Source: GCA-2684655 sp045105235
Lineage (GTDB): Bacteria; Planctomycetota; UBA1135; UBA2386
DNA: 64,000 bases
Direction: 5' to 3'
Assembly (NCBI GenBank): GCA_045105235.1
Contig: JBGCDH010000015.1
Span: 21,166-85,165, forward strand
The notes beneath the pieces are model-generated. The model worked only from the letters and a program-made list of their open reading frames with translations, had not been told where the DNA came from and searched no databases. Shown in pieces: positions 16,958 through 25,615 of this stretch. A program made the translations under genes and the position numbers. Every line of letters begins with the position of its first letter. Position 1 is the first letter of the stretch.

Positions 16958-18598
16958 TCAGAATTTGATGGCGAGTGGATAGGTTGCTCCGACAACCTGC
17001 GTTGCGCCGGGTGCTGTGCTGGGCACGATCGTCTTGTTGATCGGGTCAATCCACTGCAGTGGATCTGAGCACGTCAACGTTGCCTCGAAGGAGACCTGCT
17101 GGATGCCAACGGGGAACGTGGTGACGGGCAGCGTCCAATGCCATTCATCCTGTGAGCTGTTTCGAGTGAGAGTCCCAACATAGCTGTAGTTGCTAGGTTG
17201 TCCGCCGATGGGGGTGACGGAGACGTAGATGTCGACGTTGCACGGCACCGGGACCTGCAAGGGGCCCCAGCCGGTGATTTGGAACTTGATGTCGACGGGG
17301 GGCGCAGAGCCGTTCGGTGCGCTTCGTGCAATGCTGAAGCCAACTGGCTCGGCAAGACCTGCAAACAGCGGGTTGCCGGCGAGAGGGGCGTATCGGAACG
17401 CCATGGGGGCTCCAGCCGCACGGCCAACATCGCCGACCATGACTTCCGGGTCGTCACCGCACAAAGCGTCGACGTCGTCATCATCCGCGATGCCCATCTT
17501 ATCGCTGACGCGGAACCCGTCGTCGTCATAGAGAGGAAGGGAGCCCAGAGGTTGGTAGTTTGGGAGGTGGACCAAGATCTGGTCTCGGACAAGCGTCGCA
17601 ATCCTCGTCATCGAGAAGATCACGGTCTCAGAATCGTGTTCGACAGTCAGCGCATCGATGTTCTCGGCTGCGCTGTTGGAGAGGCCAAGGTCCGTTCGAG
17701 TCTTCCATAGAATCGGGTTGGACCACGATCCCGGGGTGTTTCCTTCGGCTGGGGTCCAAGTGGACTGGTAGATGACGGCTGCGTCCGGGCCGTATTCCAG
17801 CACGTTGGGCGTCGCCTTGTCTGCCGCGAACGGAAAGAGCGAGAGTGCGTTCGGCATGCCATTGTAGATCGCAACGAAATTGGGTGTCACCGAGAAGTAG
17901 AGGTAGTTCTCTTTGGGCGCGAACCGAGCGAGTTCGTCGTCTGGGCTCGACATGAGCATGCCGAGCTTGTAATCGAATGCACTGAGCTCCTCATTGACGG
18001 GCAGGAGCATCTGCGCACCCGTCTGCTCGATGTGTAGAGCGTTGTTCATCGATGCCGGCAGGCCCACGGAGTCCTCGAAGAAGTAGGAGAAGATCGTGTT
18101 GCCATCGCCGCTTGATAGCAGAGGGTGAAGGGTCAGTGGTGACGATGTGGTGACTGATGCACTCAGCGCGAGCCAGCGCTGCTGCTCGGCGAGGTTCGGG
18201 GAGAAGCCGATCACGTTCTGGCTGTTGTCCTTGACGGCCTTCCACGTGTCCGGTGTCAGGGCGTTGCCGGAATCGACGCCGTCCATCTCGAACACGTTGC
18301 GCAACGGGAGAGGCAGGTGCGGCAGCAGCGCTGCCTTGCTGTAGTCCGGGCGGGACCAGGCGGAGTTGTAAATCGGGGCTTCTGGCGGATTGGCGCGCGG
18401 AGCGACCTTGACATGCTTGAGCGTGTTCCCAACTGCATATGGGTTGAGCGGAGAAAGCACGACGCCGACGGGCCAGACGGAGAAGGGCCCCTGTCGACGG
18501 ATCTGCGGGATCGGGATGGACGGAATCTGTGCTGCGCAGGTCGTCGCGACGAGGAGGAAGGATGCGGCTTGCAGCGTACGTTTGGATATCGGTGTCAT
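16958..18598 (-). CDS. Exported protein of unknown function
   Basis: The 546-residue protein has a signal peptide (MTPISKRTLQAASFLLVATTCAAQ). Two related motifs, AAENIDALTVEHD and IADDDDVDALCGDDP, flank a block EVIFSMT-like/RDQILVH; this LDAL...VLFSL...DDVDAL pattern is one I recall from planctomycete exported proteins of unknown function. The C-terminal third contains WGPLQVPVPCNVDIYVSVTP and EWHWTLPV, probably beta-sandwich. No catalytic motif is evident. It begins 55 bases after the Ser/Thr kinase gene ends, on the same strand, so it could belong to the ECF-kinase transcription unit. Confidence 0.75.
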   Translation of the reverse strand: MTPISKRTLQAASFLLVATTCAAQIPSIPIPQIRRQGPFSVWPVGVVLSPLNPYAVGNTLKHVKVAPRANPPEAPIYNSAWSRPDYSKAALLPHLPLPLRNVFEMDGVDSGNALTPDTWKAVKDNSQNVIGFSPNLAEQQRWLALSASVTTSSPLTLHPLLSSGDGNTIFSYFFEDSVGLPASMNNALHIEQTGAQMLLPVNEELSAFDYKLGMLMSSPDDELARFAPKENYLYFSVTPNFVAIYNGMPNALSLFPFAADKATPNVLEYGPDAAVIYQSTWTPAEGNTPGSWSNPILWKTRTDLGLSNSAAENIDALTVEHDSETVIFSMTRIATLVRDQILVHLPNYQPLGSLPLYDDDGFRVSDKMGIADDDDVDALCGDDPEVMVGDVGRAAGAPMAFRYAPLAGNPLFAGLAEPVGFSIARSAPNGSAPPVDIKFQITGWGPLQVPVPCNVDIYVSVTPIGGQPSNYSYVGTLTRNSSQDEWHWTLPVTTFPVGIQQVSFEATLTCSDPLQWIDPINKTIVPSTAPGATQVVGATYPLAIKF

Positions 18599-18653
18599 GT
18601 GGGTACGGATGGGTTGCTGGAGGCGTGGAGAGTGAATGCAGATCGTTGCGCGA

Positions 18654-21167
18654 TCAGCGCGGTTCGGTAGGCCGGAGCGGAACGCCCGGCTTTGCGCGGC
18701 TGGCCTGTCGTCGGAAATAGGCGCGCAGGGCCTCGGTCTCCGTAGTGTTCAGGTCAGCGGGCATGTTCGTTGCGAGTGCATGCAGCGTCGCGGCGTCGAG
18801 CGATCTCGTGGCGATAAGTCCGAGATATATAGAAAAGGCGTCGCGGTGGCGTGATTCGGCCAGCGTGCGAGCGAGTGCCCAGTGCTTTCTGGCCTTGACG
18901 GGCTGGACCTGCTGGGCTTGCTCAAAAGCGGTATGTGCTCTGGCTGCGAGTTCGCGGCTTTCGGCCTCCGCATGGCTTTCCACCTTCGCCCAAGCACGCT
19001 CCGTCAGGATCACCCCATACAGTGATTGCCTTCGCCAAACTTCGAGGCCGTCTTGCCCGAAGGCGGCTTCGTTCCAAACGTGTTCGGCTTGCTCGCGTTC
19101 GCCCATCTCAAGCAGGGTGTAGATGATGTTCCAGTAGGGCTTGTGATCGTTTGGTCGGATTCGACGGCCTTGTTCGAGCACTCGTAGGGCATCACTATGA
19201 CGGCCGATGCGTCGCCAGCAATGGGCTGCGTTCATGGCGGTGCCAGATGCGTACGGAGCAAGCTCCAGGGCATGCTCGGCGACTTCGGCCGCCGAGGTGT
19301 AGTTGCGCTGCACGGCTAAGGCGTAGCTCAGCTGATGCCGCGTCCACGCGATCGGCTGGCCGATCCGCGACTCGATGTGACGGGCGCGCTTCTCGAGATT
19401 TGCGGACAAGTCGTCGCGCTCGGCGCGGTCCCGAGCGGCTTCGATGTCGTGTTGGAGGATCAGCAGACGCAGGATCTCCGCCGGTTGCGACGTGGCGAGG
19501 AGTTCGTTCGCGAGCCGGATGCGGGCACCTTCGAAGTCGCGGATTCGTAGCCTAAGATAGCCGGCAAGGAGATGGTCTTCCGGAGTTGCGGGAGGGGGCA
19601 GCAGCGCAAAGTCGACCTGCGCGCCGGCGTCGATCGTTGCCGGTAGTTCTGCGTAACCTGCTGCAACGGCCCGGGCGTAGTCCGTTGCCATGGTATTCGC
19701 AGCAAGCTCTAGGTCACGGACGCAGCCAACGCGATCCGCTTGGTCAAAGCGGAACATGGCGCGCACGATGCGACCCCATGGTTCTACTGCGCACGTAGTG
19801 ATGAGCTCATCAAGCAGGAGCCGCGTTTCGGTCTTCTCGTCTCGTAACACGGCCCGCCGGTTGTCGAAGCGCTGCAGGGTCAACTGTGGCGTCAGTCGCG
19901 CGATGGCGTGGATGGCGCTGCTGATGCGGGTCTCGGAGCGCTTTTCCAGCCAGCTGGAAACGCCGATCGCCGCAGCCATCGTGGCCACGGATGCAACCAG
20001 CGTGCGCGCAACCGTTGAACGGCGAAGTCGCCGCCAGGCTCGCTGAGTAGCGCCGACGGGGCGAGCTGCTACCGGCTGGTGTTCGAGAAACCTTCGGAGG
20101 TCGCGTGCAAGCTCCTGCGCATCCGCGTATCGATCCAGGGGATCCTTGGCCATTCCCTGTTCGAGAATCGCTACGAGATCGCGGGGCAGTCCGTTGCGAA
20201 GTCGGCGAACCGGCGTTGGGTCGCGTCGTGAGAGTGCCGAGAGCGCTTGGGAGGGAGTTCCCCGAAACGGCGGGCGCAGCACCAAAAAGTGGTAGAGCGT
20301 GGCGCAGAGTCCATAGATGTCGACGGCACTGGTGGCTGAGCGTTCTGCGTCGAGGGATTCAGGCGCCATGTATGCCGGGGTCCCGAGCGGGCCACCTTCG
20401 CGGGTGATCGTCTCCGCGTCGAGCTGTGCTGCGATGCCGAAGTCCACCAAGACGGCGCTGCCGTCTGCTTTGAGGAAGATGTTCGACGGCTTCACATCAC
20501 GATGAACGATGGAGACCAAGTGGGCGGCGTGCAGGCCTTCGGCACACTCGGCAATCCAGCGCACGGCGGCGCGCAGGAAGTTGTGTTCGGGGAGTGGTGG
20601 GCCGCCGATAGCGGCGGCGATCCAAGCCGTGCTGGCATCATGGACGCGGTCACCGCGTCGTTCCGCGACCGCCAGCAGGTCCCCGACCGAGACGCCGTCG
20701 AGGAGATCCATGACAAGAAACGGCTCGCCGCTGTCCGTGACACCTCGGTCGTGCACGGTCACAACAGACGGATGGCGAACGGACGCTAGGGCCTGCGACT
20801 CACGTTCGAAGCGAGCGCGGGCTTCCTTCTTCGCGAGCACGAAGGCTCGCATGACCTTCACGGCAACGAAGCGGTCGAGCTCCGCGTCGCGGGCGCGGTA
20901 GACAACGCCCATGGCGCCGGATCCGAGGCGCATTTCGAGCTGGTAGCGATCCGCTATCGTGCGCTCTTCGCGGATTGACGGAGCCTCGGGATCTTCATGT
21001 GCGAGCCGTAGCTGATCGGCGTAGTCGCAGGACTGGCGAACAGCGTCGATCAGGTGTTCGTAGCCCGTGCAGATTTCGGCGTAGTTTGGCAGGCCGCCTG
21101 AGTCCAGGGTTTCCATGGCGCGCGCAATGAGCTTCGCGAGGGCCTCGTCGTAAAGTGGATCACTCAT
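18654..21167 (-). CDS. Ser/Thr protein kinase with TPR-like C-terminal sensor region
   Basis: The 837-residue protein has a roughly 70-residue N-terminal extension, then a complete Hanks-type kinase: glycine loop LGSGAMGVVY (81-90), Lys104 in VAVKVM, HRDVKPSN (222-229), DFG (242-244) and APE (268-270). All catalytic residues are present, so it should be active. A single membrane helix follows at about 388-407 (RTLVASVATMAAAIGVSSWL), and the remaining 430 residues are helical with TPR-like pairs (YASGTAMNAAHCWRRIGRHSDALRVLEQGRR). The ATG at 21167 overlaps the sigma factor stop as ATGA. Linked ECF sigma factor and kinase pairs are a planctomycete theme; the kinase probably controls the sigma factor in response to an extracytoplasmic signal. 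Confidence 0.95.
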   Translation of the reverse strand: MSDPLYDEALAKLIARAMETLDSGGLPNYAEICTGYEHLIDAVRQSCDYADQLRLAHEDPEAPSIREERTIADRYQLEMRLGSGAMGVVYRARDAELDRFVAVKVMRAFVLAKKEARARFERESQALASVRHPSVVTVHDRGVTDSGEPFLVMDLLDGVSVGDLLAVAERRGDRVHDASTAWIAAAIGGPPLPEHNFLRAAVRWIAECAEGLHAAHLVSIVHRDVKPSNIFLKADGSAVLVDFGIAAQLDAETITREGGPLGTPAYMAPESLDAERSATSAVDIYGLCATLYHFLVLRPPFRGTPSQALSALSRRDPTPVRRLRNGLPRDLVAILEQGMAKDPLDRYADAQELARDLRRFLEHQPVAARPVGATQRAWRRLRRSTVARTLVASVATMAAAIGVSSWLEKRSETRISSAIHAIARLTPQLTLQRFDNRRAVLRDEKTETRLLLDELITTCAVEPWGRIVRAMFRFDQADRVGCVRDLELAANTMATDYARAVAAGYAELPATIDAGAQVDFALLPPPATPEDHLLAGYLRLRIRDFEGARIRLANELLATSQPAEILRLLILQHDIEAARDRAERDDLSANLEKRARHIESRIGQPIAWTRHQLSYALAVQRNYTSAAEVAEHALELAPYASGTAMNAAHCWRRIGRHSDALRVLEQGRRIRPNDHKPYWNIIYTLLEMGEREQAEHVWNEAAFGQDGLEVWRRQSLYGVILTERAWAKVESHAEAESRELAARAHTAFEQAQQVQPVKARKHWALARTLAESRHRDAFSIYLGLIATRSLDAATLHALATNMPADLNTTETEALRAYFRRQASRAKPGVPLRPTEPR

Positions 21168-21814
21168 CGCGGATCCTCCAAGTCGCGGCGGCGGAGGCGG
21201 AGTACCAGCTGGGCGTGTGCTTCATAGAATGCACGTCGCGTGCTTGTCAGTGAGGAATAGCCGAGGTGGCTCGCAAGCTCTTTGAACTCGGCCTTGTCGA
21301 TGATGCGGCCGCGCAGAAGGCGTCGTTCGCGATCCGGAAACGTGCGTAGTACTTCGGCGAATAGGGCCCGGCGCTCTGCGGCTACGGCATCGGTTTCCGG
21401 GCCGGCAGCGTGGCTGACATCGCTCGTCGCGTGCCGTTCTGTTCGCCATCCGTCGCGCTTCGCCGCTTCATGAAAGCGGAGGAGATCCATGAGCCGGTTG
21501 CGAACAACCGTCGATAGATAGCCAAAGAAGGCCTCGCCGTCTGAGCCGCGAAAGCCCTGCAGGTCGCTGAGCACGCTGCGGAAGACCTCTTGGACCACAT
21601 CGCCGGTGCTGAAGCGTGCACTGATCCACGGCCGCTTGGGACGAAAGTCCCGCGCGAGCGCGACGTGCACAAACTGCTCAACACGACTGTAGTAGCGGCG
21701 GAAGAGCTCATCGAGTGCGGAGGATTCACCTCGTCTGGCAGCTGCGAGCACGTCTTCGAAGTCCATATCCGGCATGGCGGTGGCTAGGCTAGATGTATGG
21801 TCGGATCGTGGCAT
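21164..21814 (-). CDS. ECF-family RNA polymerase sigma factor (kinase-linked)
   Basis: The 216-residue protein has sigma region 2 (DELFRRYYSRVEQFVHVAL, FSTGDVVQEVFRSVL, FFGYLSTVVRNRLMDLLRFH) and a region 4 (LRTFPDRERRLLRGRIIDKA, ELASHLGYSSLTSTRRAFYEA). This is the sigma-70 ECF layout, with no anti-sigma gene next to it. ATG at 21814 (MPRSDHTS) is chosen because a GGAG lies at suitable distance; a GTG at 21889 or an ATG at 21775 are alternatives. Its stop overlaps the start of the kinase gene by 4 bp, so the kinase likely replaces an anti-sigma factor as its regulator. Confidence 0.93.
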   Translation of the reverse strand: MPRSDHTSSLATAMPDMDFEDVLAAARRGESSALDELFRRYYSRVEQFVHVALARDFRPKRPWISARFSTGDVVQEVFRSVLSDLQGFRGSDGEAFFGYLSTVVRNRLMDLLRFHEAAKRDGWRTERHATSDVSHAAGPETDAVAAERRALFAEVLRTFPDRERRLLRGRIIDKAEFKELASHLGYSSLTSTRRAFYEAHAQLVLRLRRRDLEDPR

Positions 21815-21960
21815 TTGCTCGGGCTCCAACCCCAGGGGCGGGGCTCCCGCGGCGGAACGCCATCTTTTCCGGAAAATACCCTCTGCCACAACTCCATGCC
21901 GATCATTTCGGGGGATGCGCTTGGCGCGCTGCGGGCTGTATTCCCTTCCCCCGATGCTGC

Positions 21961-24900
21961 TTAGCGCAGGTCGACGCGCGTTCGGACCAGCTCGGAGCTG
22001 CGGACAAGCTGGGATGGCTCGATCGCAACGATCTGGTGGAAGAGGTCCAGGCCGATCGTATTCGGATCGTAGGGTAGCACGACTTCGGGCACCGCAACGG
22101 CACCGCCGGTCGCGACCAAAGGCACGTTGACGAGCAAGGAGCTTAGGTCGATGCCGAGCGGGCAGTCACATGGTAGTCCGCCGGTGGTGCCGCTGAAGAG
22201 CTGTGCGGTTGCGGATGCGCCGAGTCCTAGCAAGTAGGCCGCTGGGCTTCCGGATGTGAGCTCGAAGCCACGTGCGTGTGCGCTGTAGGGATGGCCTACA
22301 GAAAGTGCATCGGTGGAGAACGCGATTTCGGGTTGTGAATCCGAGAGCAGGTCGTCTGCGGTCCACATTTGCGCGGCTACCAATTGGCTGGAGTTTCCCG
22401 GGACGGCGCTCCAGTTGGCCACCGTTCCGTTGACGGAGGTGCCGACTCGGACCGCGTAATTCTGAAAGCTAAAGTTGCTTGGCAGAGGTTGGCTCGTCGA
22501 GAAGCCCTGCGGCATTGCGTGTCGAGAGAGAAAACGCAGGCCAGCGGGAGCTTCAAACTCGAACAAGTAAAACTCGTTGGACGGATCAAAGGCCCACTGG
22601 TCGACGCCGGTATAAGGCGGGTTTGGCGGGAGGAACGTGCTGCGCCAATAGCCGCCGGTTGCGGCGCTCGGCCCATCGAACGATCCCGGTGTGCGCCCGA
22701 AGACTGCGCGCGCAACGCGGCTGCCTGCGCGCACCTCGAGACGGCCTTCGACGGTCGCGCGATTTTGGTTGGCGTCCACGCCGATTAGGCGGGCGCGAAG
22801 CTGCATGTCGCGATCGCTTTCACACGCGAGGTCAACCGCCAGGAACTCACGCCCCGCGATGGAAGGGGTTGCGTTGGGGCCAGACGTAAGCCCGATTTGC
22901 ACCGTCCGGTTGGGGCCGCGTAGAGCGATCGGAACCGAGAGGCTGGTGCCTTGGAGAGCGCCGACGCCGCGGAAGATCCCCGGCATGCGAAACGAGTCGA
23001 ACGTTCCGACAGGCGTGACGTTCGTACTCCGGGCGCCCAGCGTATGGAACGTGGTCGAAAACGGTGCCGCGCCAAAGGAGCTGCTCCCGACGGAGGGGGC
23101 TGTTGGCAGGCTGTTGCCGATGGCTCCAGCTGACCCTCCGAGCATCGGGCGGCGCGATCGACAGGGATTGGGGCCACCCGCGACGGGGACGACTGCGATC
23201 GCAGGACTTGCTGTCGTTTGTGTGAGTTTGACGACGGAAAGCGCGAATGGCTCCACTGGGACGGAGCCCTGCCCCGTTCGATACACACTGACGGTTAGGG
23301 TTTGCGCCTGTTGGGTCGTTACGCGTGCGTGTTCCCAGGTGCGGTTGCCGTAGGTGGAAGCAACCGTGAAAGAACCTCCGGCGCCATCCTGAACCACCAT
23401 GTCGAAGTTTGCCCATGGCAGCCCGTTGGGTTGTGGTTGCGTCGTTGGCCAGACGTTTGGCGGTGGCGTCATCGAGAACTCGCTGCGATGCCATGCGAGC
23501 GCAATGCCGTAGGTAGAATTGGCGTCCAAAGAGAACTGAAACTGCTGTGTGGGGCCTGCGGCCAGCGAGCCTGCTTGCGTCCGTGCGTCGCCAAGGAGTG
23601 CGTGGTCGGTGCGCATGAAGCCGGCGCCGAGGAGATTTTCGCCTGTTGGTCCACCCGTGTAGGCAGGCTGGCGCGCGGCAACGTCTTCGGCGGAGGCCAA
23701 AAGGATGGCGCGCGTCTCAAGAGCGCTTGGTGGCGCACCGCCCGCAGACCCATCGAGCCCTGCGCGGTAGAGCAGTGCGGCCCCGGCGACTTGGCCACAG
23801 CTAACCGAGGATCCATCGACGGTGATGAGCACGTCGGTTGGGGAGCCGCTCAGGCTGCGTTCCTGGATTGTGATGGCAGCGCCTACCGCGACCAGGTCTG
23901 GGTACTGACGAGAGAAGTCGTGGGACTGGTTCGGAACCGAAAAGTAGTTGTCCGGGACGAAGCCGGCGCAGTAGGTCGTTCCGTATTGGTTGGCCAGTGG
24001 CGAGCTGCTTTGCGAGGATCGAGCGGGGGTCAGTGGGCCGGCGCCTGACCACGTTGGCACGACCTTGGAGCCTGCGCGAGCTGCGCCAGCGACGATGCTG
24101 TTTGCGCCATACATGCTGTCCCAAGCTGTGGCGTCGCGACCTCTACGGAAGTTGACGTTGTCGGTGTCGTCTGAGCTTGGCCAGGCTCCGAGCTCCAGTG
24201 CACCGTCTTCGAAGTAGTTGCCCGAGGGCACACACATAACGATGTCGGAGTTGCGCACGAGGCTGTCCATGGCCTGTTGCTCCGGCGACCATGGGTTGCC
24301 GCTGCCGCCGAATGCACAGACTGCAGCGAGCGTGTTGTATTGGGCCGCGTAGGTCGCCAGGAATTGGCAAGCGTCGGTGATCGCAATCGTGGAGCTCCAT
24401 CGGGCGGATGCGGGCGGCGTGCAGCCGAAGCGCGACGCAATCTGTGTGTAGTCTTCGATGATGTCGATCGAGAGGATGCGCGCGTTGGGAGCTTGTCCGA
24501 CTCCGGCTGTTGGTGTTGGGTCCGAGGGCAAGGGGGCGCGGCCGGCGGCGGCGTGCGCGATGCCGTTGCCATGCTGCAGGGGCAGGTTGTTGGTTGAGTT
24601 GTAGACCGAGTTGGCGAAGTTCGTCCGATACGCCTGCAGGTTCGGATTGGCGCCGATGTTGGCGGCCCGAACGGACTCAGCAATCCGCGTACTGCCGGCG
24701 GAGTTGTTGAAAGCCGACGAATTGCTGGGTTGCGACGACGTGGCGGAATCAAACCACTCGAGCTGGCTGTCGAGCACGGCGATCGATGGTTGTGGGGTGC
24801 CGACCGGATAGACTTGACCTGCCGCCGTATAGCCGCGTCGGTGCGCTTCTACCGCGTTGTGGCCCTCTGCGCCCGCGGCTGAGTCCTGCGGAGGTTGGGC

Positions 24901-25344
24901 CACTCTGGCGCCAGTCTTGGCAAAGTGCACGCGGTCGGGAATCACGTAGGCCACACGCGGATTCTGGCGCAAGGTAGCGGCCGTCTGTGGCGTTGCATCG
25001 ATGGCGCAGCCGTTGATGAGCCACCACTGACTTGCGATGCGTGCGCCGAGGGCGCGTGCTTCCTTTGCGAACGAAGCCTGGTCTTGAGCTGCCGCCGACT
25101 TCAGATCTGCGACGATGCTCGCAACCGTTGCCGGATCAGCGTGCTCGTGCATGGCGGCGCGATAGGTGGCGAGATCGAAGGATCGATCCCGAAACATCAC
25201 GATCCAGCGGCTAGGAGCGATGCTCGCCGGGCGTTGTGATGCATCGCTCGACGTCTGGGCTTGCGCGAGATGTAGAGATTCTGTGGCCGGAGACTGCGGC
25301 AGAGCCAGAGGCAGGCCAAGGGCGGCGATTACGGAAGCGATCAT
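21961..25344 (-). CDS. Large exported subtilisin-like (S8) serine peptidase, divergent motifs
   Basis: The 1127-residue protein starts at ATG 25344 with a signal peptide (MIASVIAALGLPLALPQS); a TTG at 25422 would add 26 polar residues. An I9-like pro-region follows (RWIVMFRDRSFDLATYRAAM). The S8 residues are present in altered contexts: Asp192 in PSIAVLDSQLE, His258 in QHGNGIAHAAAG, oxyanion Asn376 in CVPSGN, Ser513 in DGSSVSCGQVAG. Classical motifs would be D-[TS]-G, HGTHVAG and GTSMA, so it belongs to a distant branch. About 550 residues of beta-rich sequence follow, ending in a domain (VVLPYDPNTIGLDLFHQIV) shared with two FG-GAP proteins in this window. It lies just upstream of, and on the same strand as, the ECF-kinase pair. 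Confidence 0.85.
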   Translation of the reverse strand: MIASVIAALGLPLALPQSPATESLHLAQAQTSSDASQRPASIAPSRWIVMFRDRSFDLATYRAAMHEHADPATVASIVADLKSAAAQDQASFAKEARALGARIASQWWLINGCAIDATPQTAATLRQNPRVAYVIPDRVHFAKTGARVAQPPQDSAAGAEGHNAVEAHRRGYTAAGQVYPVGTPQPSIAVLDSQLEWFDSATSSQPSNSSAFNNSAGSTRIAESVRAANIGANPNLQAYRTNFANSVYNSTNNLPLQHGNGIAHAAAGRAPLPSDPTPTAGVGQAPNARILSIDIIEDYTQIASRFGCTPPASARWSSTIAITDACQFLATYAAQYNTLAAVCAFGGSGNPWSPEQQAMDSLVRNSDIVMCVPSGNYFEDGALELGAWPSSDDTDNVNFRRGRDATAWDSMYGANSIVAGAARAGSKVVPTWSGAGPLTPARSSQSSSPLANQYGTTYCAGFVPDNYFSVPNQSHDFSRQYPDLVAVGAAITIQERSLSGSPTDVLITVDGSSVSCGQVAGAALLYRAGLDGSAGGAPPSALETRAILLASAEDVAARQPAYTGGPTGENLLGAGFMRTDHALLGDARTQAGSLAAGPTQQFQFSLDANSTYGIALAWHRSEFSMTPPPNVWPTTQPQPNGLPWANFDMVVQDGAGGSFTVASTYGNRTWEHARVTTQQAQTLTVSVYRTGQGSVPVEPFALSVVKLTQTTASPAIAVVPVAGGPNPCRSRRPMLGGSAGAIGNSLPTAPSVGSSSFGAAPFSTTFHTLGARSTNVTPVGTFDSFRMPGIFRGVGALQGTSLSVPIALRGPNRTVQIGLTSGPNATPSIAGREFLAVDLACESDRDMQLRARLIGVDANQNRATVEGRLEVRAGSRVARAVFGRTPGSFDGPSAATGGYWRSTFLPPNPPYTGVDQWAFDPSNEFYLFEFEAPAGLRFLSRHAMPQGFSTSQPLPSNFSFQNYAVRVGTSVNGTVANWSAVPGNSSQLVAAQMWTADDLLSDSQPEIAFSTDALSVGHPYSAHARGFELTSGSPAAYLLGLGASATAQLFSGTTGGLPCDCPLGIDLSSLLVNVPLVATGGAVAVPEVVLPYDPNTIGLDLFHQIVAIEPSQLVRSSELVRTRVDLR

Positions 25345-25615
25345 GGTCGAGATTGGGATGAAGGCGTCGGGGACGCGTCGACATGTCCACGTTTGAGGAC
25401 GAGCCTGTCGCGCGTTGCTCAACCCAAGGGGCGTGTCCGCCAGTCACGATCGCCGGGAAATTCCGCACGCCACGCCCGTGCTCCGCCAGGCGAACCGGAT
25501 CGGTCTTCGCCGTCGGTTCCAAGCGCGTAGAAGCCGTCGCGCAGGTATTCGCAGGCCTCGGCTGCGCGCCCTGCGTACGCCGCAGTCTTCGGAGGCGGGT
25601 GTTCTCGCAGGTGGG

